A stretch of DNA of 64,000 nucleotides, taken from Anaeramoeba flamelloides (taxonomy: Eukaryota; Metamonada; Anaeramoebidae). A program made the position numbers and the translations under genes. The notes under the pieces were generated by a model, which saw nothing but the letters and a program-made list of their open reading frames with translations, did not search any database and had not been told where the DNA came from. The stretch covers positions 3,997,001 through 4,061,000 of the forward strand of contig JANTQA010000015.1 of NCBI GenBank assembly GCA_027625915.1, read 5' to 3'. Below, one piece after another: positions 36,691 to 48,844 of this stretch. Numbering within the stretch: the stretch's first letter is position 1; each line of letters starts with the position of its first letter.

Positions 36691-39600
36691 ATGTCTCAAA
36701 ATTTTAAAATTGGAACTGAAGTTTTTGTTTTTGGAGAACGGGGAATTGTAAAATTTATTGGTGATACAGAATTTTCACCAGGAACTTGGGTTGGAGTTGA
36801 ATATAATAAAAAAAGTAATTCAAAAACTTTGAAAAAACAAATAAAGAAAAATCTATTGATCCTTAAAAAACAATGAAATAATTTTTTTTTTTAACTTTAT
36901 TTAATTAATAGTTGGAAGGAATAATGGATCTGTTCAGGGTAAAGAATACTTCAAATGTGAACCCAAGCATGGTGTTTTTGTTCGTGCTTCACAAGTCTTT
37001 TTAGATAAACATGAATTCAAAGAAGATAATGATTTTTGTAAATTTTTTTTTCTTTTTTATTTCTTTTTTCTTTCTTTTGGATGGTTACAATTAAACAATT
37101 TAATTACAACTTTTTAACCATCACTATTTGTTCAAAAAAAGTTTTTCTTTACAAACACAGTTGAATTCAAAGTTCCCTTTGATCTCTATATTTCAAGACA
37201 ATCCTTTTTTTTTTTCAAAAAAAAAATAAATAAAAAAACAAAAAAAAAACAAAAAAAAAAAAATCTGAAATAAAATGATGGAAAACAAAAGAACGGTGAA
37301 ATTGTTTTTCCAAGATATTTATAAACAGATCTTATCCAACCAAAACTTTGAATTACAATTAACATTTTTTTTTTCCATTTGGACAATTTTTTTAACTTTA
37401 AAATCAAACACATTCTCATTCTTAATAAATAATTACTACAAAAAGTTAATGAAAACTCAACCGAGATGGAATCATTTCTTTCTCATAAGAGGCTAATTGA
37501 ATTTTTATATGAAGAGCATCAGTCGTTACAAAAAAGAGCCAAGCTGTTAAAAGACGGAAACAAATTAACAAAAAAAGAAAACAAAAAAAAAAAGGAACAA
37601 TACTTAAAAAAACAAAACCTTGCAGCCAAAAAAAAAAGAATCCAAGAATTAAAAGAAAAAATCAAAAAACAAAAAAGAATGGCCCAATTAAAAAAGCAAA
37701 TTCAAGGAGAATTACAAAAAAGAATTGGTGAACTCCAAAGAAGGGTAGGATTTAGAGATAACAAACATCACAAGAGGATTATTAAATTATTAAAAGAAAA
37801 TTCTGGGAATAATAGGAAAAAAACTGAAATTGAAAGAAATAAACACCAAAAAATGGAAGAAGAAAATATTGATCTTATGATTAAAATTAAAGTCGAAAGA
37901 GGAATTGTTGAAAATAAGTCAGGTAAGTTGTTTTTGTTATTAGATTAAATTTTTTCTTTTTTATTTTTTTGTCTTTTTTTGTTCTTCAAAAAATTAAAAA
38001 AAAAAGAAAACAAAAGAGGAATGGTTTTTGTTGAAAAAAACGAGAAAACTGTTGTTAACCACAAAAACTGAAAAAATCCTCTGATAAAAAATATTAAATT
38101 CACAGGAGAGTAATTGGGCTTTCTTGAGGAAGTGTCGAAGGGCAGTTCTTTATTTTATCCATAATAAGAAAATATGAGAAAATTTATCAGCAACTTTTTG
38201 AAATAACCATTTCGTCATAAAGCCGAGTCATTAAAAAAAAAATAGTATCACGATGAAATTTGTTTTCATTTTTGGAATTGTTTGATGAGTAAAATGAAAT
38301 TTTATGAATGATCATTTATTGAAAAAGTAATACGCTTTTAAAAAAAAATATTAAGTGATTAGTAACTCTTATTTCTTTTTTCTTTTCCTAAAAGGTAATG
38401 GAGTAATTGTTTGTCCAAGGATTCAATTAAACTTGATGAACAAACTTCATTTATCGACTTTAGAGAAATGAGTTATCATTTTTAAAAGAATTCATTTTTT
38501 TACAAATCAAATTTTCAGTAAAAAGATGTAATCCTTTTTGTTTGGATTTTTGGATCCAAAATTAGAAAAAGAAAAATTTGTAGAAAAGAATTTTATTTGA
38601 AAAAAATTCCCCTCCTAGTAATTTCTGATAGTTTGATAAGAACAAATAATATTGAAACTTTAATCTTAATTTAATAAAATACAAGAAAAACTAAATAAAT
38701 TTATTGAATGCTTGAAGATATTTGAAAAAATTGATCATTTATTTTCAATTCACAAATATTTATTAAATTTCTTGAAATTTAAAAGATTAGTGTAATATTC
38801 TTTTTCAAATATTCAGAATATATACAACAAACTGTTATTATTTAAATAAGTTACTTGAATAATAAATATCTATATTTTTTTTTCATTATTAGAATTATTA
38901 ATTTGAATTCTTTTTAATTTGTTGGAAAATCTTTAAAAAATTTGGGAAATAAAAATAAAGTATATTAATACTTTTTAATCTTTGAATTGATACGAATGCA
39001 ATGGAAATAATTAGGATTTTTATAAGAAATTGGATAAAAATAATCAAATTAAAAAGTATTTCTTTAGGTTTTAAGTTGATTTTTCTAGGTTTTGAAAAAA
39101 GTGTTTTGAGAGAATTTTTAATTTAACTGTTTGGTTTTTTTTCTCTTATTTTTTTTTTCAATAAAAAGAAAAAATTGATTTGAACTGTTCTTTTGAATCA
39201 AGAAATTAATATTTTTTACAAGTTTTGAATAATTATTGTAATTTTTTTGAAATTAAGTAGATTTTTTATATTGAATTATATAAAAACTTGGTGATTTTAT
39301 TTTTAAAAGTGTATTTTTGTATATTTCTCTTTTCAGAAGCTAATAAGAGTTTTTTCTCCTTCAACGAAAACATTTTTTAGACAATAAAATTTAGAAAATA
39401 TATTGGATTTTGAAATTTTCAAAAAATAAGAAAAAATGGGATCAAATTTTTTAAAAACAATAAGTCATTTTTGAAAAAATAGAATTTAAAAATAAGTTTG
39501 GAATTATAGAGTAAACAGATTTTTACTTCATTTTTCAATTTCAAGATACGGTAAAATTATCTTTGATTTTTCTATATAAATTTACTAGATTATTTTTTTT

Positions 39601-42600
39601 TTTGTTTTACTATTGCTTTAACTAACTTGAAAAATATATTATTAAATTTTAATTTTTTATTTTTTATTTTAATATTTTTTTTTGTTAAGAGAGAAATCAA
39701 AGATCTTATTATATTTGTTAGGTTTTTTTTTAAATTTTTAGAAATAAAAACAAAATTACTTTAGCTTTTCTAGATTTTCAGTTTTGATTAGAAAATCAAT
39801 ATATTTTGGGAATAAAGAGAAAACTTTGAAACTTGATAGTACTTGAATGTAATCGATTTCACTTCCCTGATTACGAATGGTAAATTAGTAATTTTGATAA
39901 GTAAGAAAAAATCGAGTTATTTTTGAACTTGGAAATTTCCAAGTTTTTTATTGGTTAAAAAAAGAAAAAGCAAAAAAAAAATTCAAAACAAAAAAAATTA
40001 ATAAAAACAGTTTATTCTGAGACGCTATGAATAATAATTACTATTCAAATCAATTTATTAGTAAACCATAAATATTTAAAAAAAAATTATTACTTTGTTA
40101 AAATTCAAATTTTTATTACATTCTTTTATAACATTTACTTTATCAACACATCTTCTTTTTTCTATAGTAAAATTACGTAGGATACTAAATAAGCAAGCAG
40201 AAGAAGTATTGCAAATTGAAGAACAAACAAAAAGATTATTAAAGCAATATGGGGAATCCGAATCTGTTTCATATCAAAGTATCACAGAGCGAAAGGAAAA
40301 ACTTCATGAACACCAACAGCGATTTAAACAATTAAGAAAGACGATTTCTGAAACAAAGGTTAACAAATCGAAAAAGGAAATTGAAATGCAAAAAAGTAAT
40401 ATAACTATTTTTTTATTTAAAATTTTTATATTTGATCGTCTTTATTAAAACTAAAATATAATTACTTAATTTTAAACAAATTCTTAAACTTTTCTCGATT
40501 TCACTTTATTCCAATCAACATTCATATCTTTTTCTCTATTAAAATAGTTTTATTACCTGAAGATCAAATTGATCGAAATAAATGGAAAGAAAGAATTTTT
40601 TCTATCCGACGAGAATTTCTTGAAATGTATGAAAGGATAAACCCTCATAAGCGTATAATTAATTTTGCAAGATTATATAGCCCTGGAAAAAATTATATTA
40701 CCTTATCCTTGAAAAAACAAGACATCAATCGATTAATTCTTCAATATTTTTATATGGAAGGGAGACCTGATATTGTCAATTATATTGAAGAGAATACTTC
40801 ATATCAATGTAAATATTCTTTTTATTTATTTATATTTATATTAATTTTAAGTTTTCTATAAAGCTAATTTTTGTAATTCTTCTTGGTAGAGATCCTTAAC
40901 GAAAAAGAGTCTTATATTTTTTTTTTATATATTTTAGTTTATCAAATTAAAAAGTTAAGAAAATGATTTGTGATAAAAGTATATTTTTGTTTTTCTTTAA
41001 AAAAACCCATTTCACTTTTTTCATTATTTCGGCAATTTATATGATTTTTGTGAACAAGTTTAAATCAGATTATAAATTATTTATTTCATTTAATTTCTCC
41101 AAAATCAATACAATCTATAAAAACTATTAATTTTTTAAAAATTCAAAAAAAATATTTTATTTTTTTTTTTGTAATTGAATTGATATATTTCTGAACACTG
41201 TAGAAATAAGTAATTATAACCAAAATGATCAAAGTTAAAACACATATCATTTAGAGTTTAATTAAATTTTTCTTTAATTATAAATGCAATTGATTTTAAT
41301 GAAAGTGTTTTGAAAAGATTCCTTAAGGACTATCTTTCTTTTATGTTCTGTGAAAACTGAAATCCAATATTGTAAATAGAAATAATAGTTTCCAAAACTA
41401 CCTGTTAAAGTAAAGTCAAAAAAATTATTACAAATTTTAGGTTTTTTTTAGGAATTTTGATGAAAATTAAAAGAAAACTTTTTTTGATCAAAAATTTTTC
41501 TAATTTCTCGAACAAAAACAAGATAAATTTAAAAAGTAATTTTTTTTACCATAATACAAACTTCATTTACTTTCTACTTTATCTTCAAGTATATTTATAC
41601 CATTTCCCTCAAATCTAGAATATTTTGAAACTTAAGCGGAAAGTAAGAGTAGTAAGAGGATTTTAAGTTTGGAAATCTTTTCAAAGTTATAAATTTGGAA
41701 TTTGGATTATCTGAAAATAATTTTCCCCAAAATGATCAATATTTTTAAAAAAAAACCGAAAATTTTAAACATAAAAAGATCTCTTGAATCAACATTCTCG
41801 ATAAATCAATAAATGTGTTTTTAGGAATAACAGTTCTATCCGCTGAACATAAAATACAGATAGACACTAATAATAAAAAATACTAAAATTTAAAAATTTT
41901 GTCATATATTTACAAATTTTTTTCATGTAATTTGTAGGAATATTATTCAACGTGAAAATAATTTCAGTACAATTAAAAAATAATTACAAACAAGAAAGAT
42001 TTCATACAAGTAATAACAAATTACTCTTCAAAGTTTATTTATTTTTTTTTTTTGATTTATTTAATAAACTAAAATTCAAAATTTTCCACACAGCTAAAAC
42101 GTTCCAAACAATCACAATAATACAATTTCATTGAAATTGGAGATAATTTTGATTTTTGTGAAATATGAAAATCATTTTTTCATCTTTTAGTTTTTCTTTT
42201 CATTTCATTGTTTGAATTATGTAATTTGTTTCGTTGGATCAAAATTTTTTTGAACAATTGATATTATGTTAAAGTCAAGTTGTTCCAAATAGAAGAACTC
42301 AAATAAAATTAGTTGGTAGTATCTAACCTTTGATCGATCAATATTCCTAATAGAATTTAAACAAATTTACCAATGTATTTTTTTGTTTTGCTCTCTCCAA
42401 AATTTTTAACACACCCATGATTTATTTGTATTGATAATTATTTATATATTGTTTTGTGAGTATTGTAATTTATAAACAAGTGTTAACATTTCAATTAGTG
42501 AATGGTTCTAATTTGGTAAATCTTCTTGAATTGATTAAATAAGTTTTTTTCTTCACAAATTGAATTTTGGTGTGTTAAAAATTTTGAATTGGGGTTTATA

Positions 42601-44934
42601 CTGATAAAAATAAACTTGATTTGAAAAGGGGGAAATATTTTGAGAGATTTTAAAATTTACAAAATACCAAAATTATTCAATTTTTACAGGTTGCTTAAAA
42701 ACAACATTACTTGATTTAAAAATGAAAATATCAAAAATCACTTTAAATCGAAATTTTATCTATGATTTTTATTTCAAAAATCAAGAAATAAATCGAATCA
42801 TATTTAAATTTTTAAAAGGAATAGAGATTTATTTAATTCCCTTTATGGAATATTTCTAAATTTTCTTTATCATAATAATTTCTTTTCAACTTTACAGTAT
42901 TTTTTATATTGACAATACAACAAACTTTCATTTTATGCAAATATTTCAATCAACATATTTTGAAATAAATACTTTAGTAATTGATTCAATTAGTATTAAT
43001 CTTTCACTTTAATTGAGTATTGTCAATTAATGAATAGCTCCACTAACAAAGATGATTTTTTCTGAAATATAAAAAAAAATCCCCACTTTTTCGGAAATAC
43101 CTTATATATTACAAATAGCTATTACATAAGGAATTATTATAATTTTATAAATAAACAATAACACCATTTAGAATCTTTAATTCTCATTTTTTGAATAAAT
43201 AAATCATAACATATTAAAAAAAAAATTTTTTTTTCCATTTAACTATTTATAGTTGATAATCCACAATTGTCAGATAACAGGTTGCTAAGCTTATTATCAA
43301 TTGGATTTAACGATATTGATTCCTTAATGGATCTTTCATTAAGCCCAATAAAAAGAGAGTTAATAGCACTTCAAAAACAAGAAACCTCAAAAGAAAATCA
43401 AAAAGAAAAAGAAAGTGACAAAGAAAAAAATAAAGAAGAAGAAATTGAAAAAGAAAAAGAAAAAGAAAAGGAAAAGGAAATTGAAATCGAAAAGGAAAAT
43501 GAAGAAAAAGAAGAAAAAGAAGAAAAAGAAGAAAAAGAAGAATTAGATGAGGAATCAAAACTACAGATAAAAGAAAGAATTGAAACGTTCTCAGATTTGG
43601 CGGGAGAGATAGGGCTTCGATTTCATATTAAAAATGATGTCAATATTTGGAAGGAATTGCCTGATGGGCACACAAACATTAGGTATAAAGAAGAAAAGGA
43701 TTTAGGAGAAAATTCCAAGAAATTGGAATTAATAGATCGGCTTGATTGTGCAAATTTCAATAAGCTTGTAGAAAAATTAACAGATCAAAAGGCCAGTCAT
43801 CCAAATTTTTCAAATGCATTTTTTATGACTTATCCATCTTTTATCAAAGGAGAACATTTATTAGAAAAATTAATTCAAAGATACCATGTGCCAAAATTTC
43901 GAGACGAAGATGAAAATTTAGCAAATGTAAGAAAGCAAAAAATCCAATTAAAAGTGATCACTGCGCTAAGTAAATGGGTAAAATCAGCCAAGACGCTAGA
44001 TCCGATGATCATATGCGATATCGAGGTTTTTGTTGAAAAGGTTTTATTAAGGGACCATGAAAGGCCAGCCCAGCAATTGCAGGCAAATATCGAGAAATTG
44101 AAAAATGGTTCAAATGTTGAGACAACTGTAACATTTAGCGAACCGCCACCAAAGCCAAGAATACCGAAGCAGTTATTTAGTCAACAAAAATTCAATTTGT
44201 CGCATTTGGACGAAATCGAATTTGCAAGGCAATTAACGATCTACCAATTCAATACCTTTAAAAAAATTGAGCCTTCAGAATTGTTAACGCAGGCCTGGAG
44301 TAAAGAAAAGCAAAAGCATCGCGCGCCAAACGTATTGGCATTGATTCGCAAATTTGACCAATATAATGCCTATATAAAAACTCAGATCATCATGCCGGAA
44401 TCGGCAAGGGCGCGGACAAAGCAAATACAACGATTCTTGAAAATTTCAGAGCATTTACGTTCTTTAAACAACTTTGATATGCTATTAGCTAACGTTACTG
44501 CGCTAAACGCCAAAATCGTTTCGAGATTAAAATTCTCGATTAACGAAGTGCCAAGACATTTTTGGAAATCATTTGAAGAATTCGAAAAGTTGCTCGACCA
44601 TAACGAATCCTATAAAAATTATCGTAAAATTTTAACAGAAACCCCTCATCCAATATTGCCCTATCTTGGAATGTATTTGACTGATATTACCTTTATATCG
44701 GAGGCCTCTTTGGATAATATAGATGGCTTGGTCAACTTTGCTAAAAGGAAAATGCTCTTTAGAACAATAGAAAAAATTATCGAGTTTCAAAGATCCAGTT
44801 ATAATTTAGTTCCAATCGTTCAAGTTCAAGGTATGCTGGACACAGATTTATCAGGCAAAAAGGATATGGAATTAATGAAAGTTAGTTTCAAAAGAGAGCC
44901 AAGAAATTGCAAAAAAGCTGATTTAAAATGGTAG
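36691..44934 (+). CDS. CAP-Gly / coiled-coil / LisH / RasGEF fusion, six exons
   Basis: This is a predicted exchange factor for a Ras-type GTPase with microtubule-binding parts. Exons are 36691-36814, 36912-37037, 37446-37922, 40168-40395, 40548-40808 and 43253-44934. All introns are GT-AG and every junction is in phase, giving 965 residues. Domains: CAP-Gly at about 5-75, split by intron 1 (GTWVGVEYNKK then IGRNNGSVQG, PKHGVFVRASQV); Lys/Glu coiled coil at about 90-320; LisH at about 377-404 (INRLILQYFYMEGRPDIVNY); a Glu/Lys run; RasGEF_N at about 564-680 (NAFFMTYPSF); RasGEF at about 725-960, with EFARQLTIYQFNTFKKIEPS, NALIRKF-like VLALIRKF and PILPYLGMYLTDITFISE. The catalytic domain looks complete. 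Introns 3 (2245 bp) and 5 (2444 bp) hold repeats. Intron 2 (408 bp) could hide another small exon. The domain calls are secure; that all six exons form one transcript is strongly supported by phase. Confidence 0.88.
38590..39600 (+). repeat. Repeat family C, direct copy 2 (RasGEF intron 3)
   Basis: It aligns along about 1 kb with 21810-22800. Shared blocks are TAGTAATTTCTGATAG, TTGAATGCTTGAAGAT, AGAAAAAATTGATTTGAACT and TTGAATAATTATTGTAATTT. It fills nearly half of the intron. Confidence 0.65.
41300..41520 (+). repeat. Repeat family H, copy 1 (RasGEF intron 5)
   Basis: Ordered matches to about 61490-61690 include TTTTATGTTCTGTGAAAACT, GAAATCCAATATTGTAAATA, AAAGTCAAA and ATTTTAGGTTTTT. No terminal repeats were recognised. 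Confidence 0.5.
42065..42600 (-). mobile_element. MITE family A copy, inverted (RasGEF intron 5)
   Basis: This is the reverse complement of the 23961-24496 element, from TAAACTAAAATTCAAAATTT to the far end ATTTTGAATTGGGGTTTA. Both TIRs are well kept and the interior TTTGATCGATCAATATTCCT block is present. It is the best-preserved copy, so probably the youngest of the four. Confidence 0.82.
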
Positions 44935-45449
44935 TTTTATTTAGTTGTCTATGAATTCCTTGGTTTATCTTTGATTTTTTTTTTATCTTTTTTTTTTTTT
45001 TTTTTTTTTTCTGACTTTTTTCTTTTTGTTTTATTTTATTTGGATTAATCAAATAATTTTTTTTTTCTTTTTAGAAATTAATTCATTTTTATTCAAAAAT
45101 GAATGAATTATCTATAAACACCCAAAAATAATAATATTACTTTAATAATATTTCCAAATTCACGGAATTTCTTATTTATGATTCTTCTTTTGTTTTTAAA
45201 TATATAGTATTGAAAAAAATAACGTACATGAAAATAACACCTGACAAGATTGTTTCATTGTTAATATTCGCAAAATAGTTGTGTAATTTCTTTTATTTGA
45301 TATCAAATCCTTTTTATAATTAAACAAATTTTTTATGAACTCAGTAATAAGACTACCTAGAGGTCATTAAAATGGTTGGTATCTATCGAATACTCTTTTA
45401 ATTGTTTGAATAACTAAAATAGATCTTATTTAAATTCTGAAAAAATAAT

Positions 45450-45800
45450 TGGGTTTTTCATAGGTTTTCTGGAGGTTTTCTGTTTTATTCTGTAAGTGTT
45501 CTAGGTTTTTTTTAAGGTTTTCTATTTTATTTGTGAAGTGTTCTAGGTTTTCTTTACTTTTTGAAATAAACTGAAAATTTATTAAAATTTTCTGTTTATT
45601 TCAAAAAGTAAAGAAAACCTATTGATTTTCCAAATAAATAGAAAACTCAAAAAAAACCTAAGGAAAATTTCTACTTATTTTACAAACAAATAGAGTACTC
45701 AAGAAAAGATTATGATAATTTTCGAGAATTCAAATTAAATTGTAGTAAAATATAAGATTCTACTTGAATCTTTTAAATTCTGGAAAACCTAACAGCTTTT
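45450..45800. mobile_element. Foldback repeat family R, palindromic modules
   Basis: The core at 45545-45620 is a 76-bp near-perfect palindrome with arms AGGTTTTCTTTACTTTTTGA plus AATAAAC. Further copies of AGGTTTTCT and TATTTTATTTGTGAAGTGTT lie outside it on the left, and their inverses (AATAAATAGAAAACTC, AAAAAACCTA) lie on the right, so the whole forms a nested hairpin. Related modules occur at 50.3, 56.7 and 63.6-64.0 kb. Confidence 0.75.
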
Positions 45801-46068
45801 GTTTTAAAACAAGAAATAAACAGAAAATTAAATAAATTATCGGTTTATTTCAAAAATTAAAAAAAAAAAACTAACTGCAACTTTCCAGGATTTGAAAGAA
45901 TCGACAAGAATCCAAGTTTTTATAGTATTCTTTTAATATAATGGAAAGATGAAAGTTGTTTACTTGTGGTTTTTTTTTTATTCAAAAAAAGGATAAATTG
46001 GTAAAAAAAAAAAAAAAATCAAATTGGTAATATTTTTCACTTTAATCTTAAAAAAAAAAAATGTTTCT

Positions 46069-47260
46069 CTTTTTTTTTTTTTTATATAGATGAGGAAGTG
46101 TAAAATTACACTATCGGTGTACTTTTACTTACATCCCCTTTCAGGAATTTAAACGTAAAATCATAGATTCTACGATTATTAATTAATGAAAATAATTTTA
46201 AGCTGTCTTGACTTAAAATTATTTCATTAAAATGTAATTCTTTTAATTTATTTTGAAATATCAATCTATCTTTTGTATAGGAAGAACATACCTCATAAAA
46301 AGTGATCAATGTATTCTATTATCTCTTTATGTTCATATTTTAAACATAAAGGACAAAATTTATTTGAGTTTTTATTCATTACATAGTAATATCATTTTAA
46401 GCAGTTAGTCAATGTTCTGAATTTTCGAATTGTTGAGCTTGATGGATAACTTAAATATCTTTGATTAATAAATAATTTTTTTTGGTTTTTAATTATTACG
46501 AAATATTTTTGTACCTTCCAACTGGTAGAATTCAACAACTCATTATAATTATAAATTTCTTTTTTAAGAAGGTTTAAACTCTCCGACTTCCAGTTAATTT
46601 TATTGTTAATTCTTTGATTAACTTTTATTAGTTTATCCAGATAGGGTAGAGATAATTTTTTCATTTATTTTTGAGAAATTTTGAATTTCTTTTTATTAAT
46701 TGATATTACCAAATTTTCGAATTTAAATTCTATTTTAGAGATAAGAACTGGCGTATTTCTGTTTATTTTGCATATTTCGGTAATACAGGTATTAATCCAT
46801 GAATTTAAATAATTTATCTTTGCAATTTTATAATTATATATTTCTAAACCATACGTCAATTGACTTAATATAAACGATTTAAATAATCTAATTTTTAAAT
46901 TATTTGTTAATAAATTGTTATTAAATAATTGTTTAGAATTGTTATAAGTTTCTTTTGCCTTTTTCAGATTATATATTAAATGTGAAATTTTTTCTAAAAA
47001 AATTCCCAAATATTTAATCTTAGATAAATCTTGTAATATATCTGTTTTGTCTTTATTAGGTTTTAACCCAAATTGAATAATTATTTGATTTTTTAATATT
47101 AATTTTCTATTTATTTGATTTATATTTCCTGTTATAATTAAAATTAAATCATCTGCAAACATTTGACAAAGATTAGTTAATGTTATTATTTTTAATAAAA
47201 GAAAGTGTGAAATAATGGCAAATATTATAGAAAAATGTTTCTCTTTATTGTTAAAAGAAT
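46069..47260 (-). mobile_element. 5'-truncated LINE (non-LTR retrotransposon) relic
   Basis: On the minus strand the fragment reads from the reverse-transcriptase active site to a 3' tail. MFADDLILI is the (F/Y)xDD box, followed by KTDILQDLSKIKYLGI and a thumb-like LSQLTYGLEIYN stretch. A C-terminal region has a CPLC...H cysteine cluster (FCPLCLKYEHKE) of the kind found at the ends of non-LTR ORF2 proteins. Downstream of the last stop, within about 25 bp, is a run of about 14-15 A, the expected LINE tail. The frame carries one in-frame stop after FKISQK and changes of frame near the cysteine cluster, so it is dead. The palm domain upstream of FADD, the endonuclease and any ORF1 are missing, as in typical 5' truncation. 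Confidence 0.82.
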
Positions 47261-47759
47261 AAAATCAGATATTCTTTATCCTGGAAAATTTGAAAATTGG
47301 TATTCTTTTAAAAATAACCTAACTTTTACAAGTTTAGATTATTTATCAACAAAAGTATATTTCTTGATAGATTCTGTTAATTTTGATATTTAATATTAAA
47401 TATAAAAAAAAAAAAATTTTTTCTAAAAAAGTAAATTAGTTATAGAAAATAATAATTAATTTACATGATACATTACCCTTTATAAACTTTATTAATTTCT
47501 GATCTAATAAATTGTAAAAAAAAATCAAAAATTGAAAAAAAAATTCTGATATTTATAACTATTTGGATCAAAGAAAAAAAATAAAAAAAAAAAACAAACG
47601 TTACTCCAACCAAATTTGAAAAAAAACTCGATAAAGGTATAAGAATAATTTTAAAAAAAATCAATAGAAAATCTTATTGATTTTAACAAAAATAGATCAA
47701 GTATAGTTGGTTGCATCTAACTATTTTTTAAAATTGTTGAACCACTAGGTAATGTAATT

Positions 47760-48270
47760 TGGAGTAGCTTTATCATATATTTCTATCAAAAAAATTTTTC
47801 AATTTTTGGATCAGAATCATTTTTTCAATTTTTTTGTTTTCCTTTTTCTTCATTTTTTTTTTCTTTTTCTTTTTTTTAATCTGTTTTTTTTTTAAAAAAG
47901 ATCATACTGAGAATAAAAATATTATTAGAAATACAAATAATCACATTTAAAAAAATTGTGAATATGTAATGTTTTTTAAAATAAAGATAATTAATAGCAA
48001 AAAATCTTTGTGTTAACTTTATTCCAGTGAAAGTTCAATAAACAAAAAATTAGTAACACTCTTTTCAAAAATTGTGAATCACTTTTTTTTATATTTTACT
48101 TTTTTTTTTTAGATTATAAAATATCAGAGTCTTTATACATTTAGAAATACAATTAAAAGTGAATGATTAATGAGGTTTAATTATTAGTTTTTCTTGAATA
48201 CTAAAGAATATTTTTTTTTTTTTCAATTTATTATTTCAGACAAATCCCAATTTTGAAATTGGATTTTATT
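47760..48270 (+). repeat. Repeat family F, uninterrupted copy
   Basis: This matches the two halves of repeat F that flank the Tc1 at 34.1-35.4 kb and lacks the transposon, so it serves as a related empty site. It includes AAAGTTCAATAAACAAAAAA, TTGTGAATCACTTTTTTTTA and AGAGTCTTTATACATTTAG. Confidence 0.5.
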
Positions 48271-48844
48271 TTCAAAACTTTTTTATCATAATTTGTTAAA
48301 ATAGAAAAGTTTGTACAATTGATTGATGGTAATTTTGGTAGATTTTTGTAGATTCTCAACATTTTTAGATTTTTCCAGGGAGGTAATTTGACTCTAAAAC
48401 ACCTGGTCTAACCTAGGTTCGATTATCAGTAAGTCTATTTATTTTTTGAGAAAATTAATGAAAAATTAAAAATAATATACATTTGCTTTGCAAATATCAA
48501 CCATTTTCAATCAAGACTAAAAATAAGTCATAATAAATGAAGTGCCTCACTTCACACAAACAATATTTATCATTTTCAGCTGACTGTGAAAAAAAATTGT
48601 CTACAAATGTCGATGTTCTACAAATATCTACATTTTACAAAAATCCCTGTACAATTCATTGAAAATCATATCAAAAAAATATTGGTGTTTACAGTAAGAT
48701 CATATTTTAAATTTTTTTTTGTTTGTTTATTTGTTTTTATGTTTGTTTCAAATATTAAAAAAAAAAATTTTTATAAGGTGTGTATTTATAAAAACGTATA
48801 TTAAATTATTATTTTATCAATGAATTGTAATAAAAAAAAAACAA

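Larger units (their letters stand above)
44935..48844. other. Intergenic stretch with foldback, LINE and repeat F
   Basis: There is no host gene here. After the RasGEF stop there are long T runs and a small hairpin at 45079-45110 (AATTCATTTTT facing AAAAATGAATGAATT). Then come the palindromic foldback (45450-45800), a truncated LINE (46069-47260), repeat F (47760-48270), and about 500 bp with nothing recognised before the stop of the minus-strand DHHC gene. Confidence 0.6.

Noticed and set aside
37275-37496. 73-residue frame between RasGEF exons 2 and 3
   Set aside because: It contains no recognisable domain, overlaps exon 3 in another frame, and exons 2 and 3 join in phase without it.
48360-48440. 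tRNA-like GGTTCGATTAT box
   Set aside because: A B-box-like motif is present, but the T stem does not pair and no acceptor, D or anticodon stem can be drawn.
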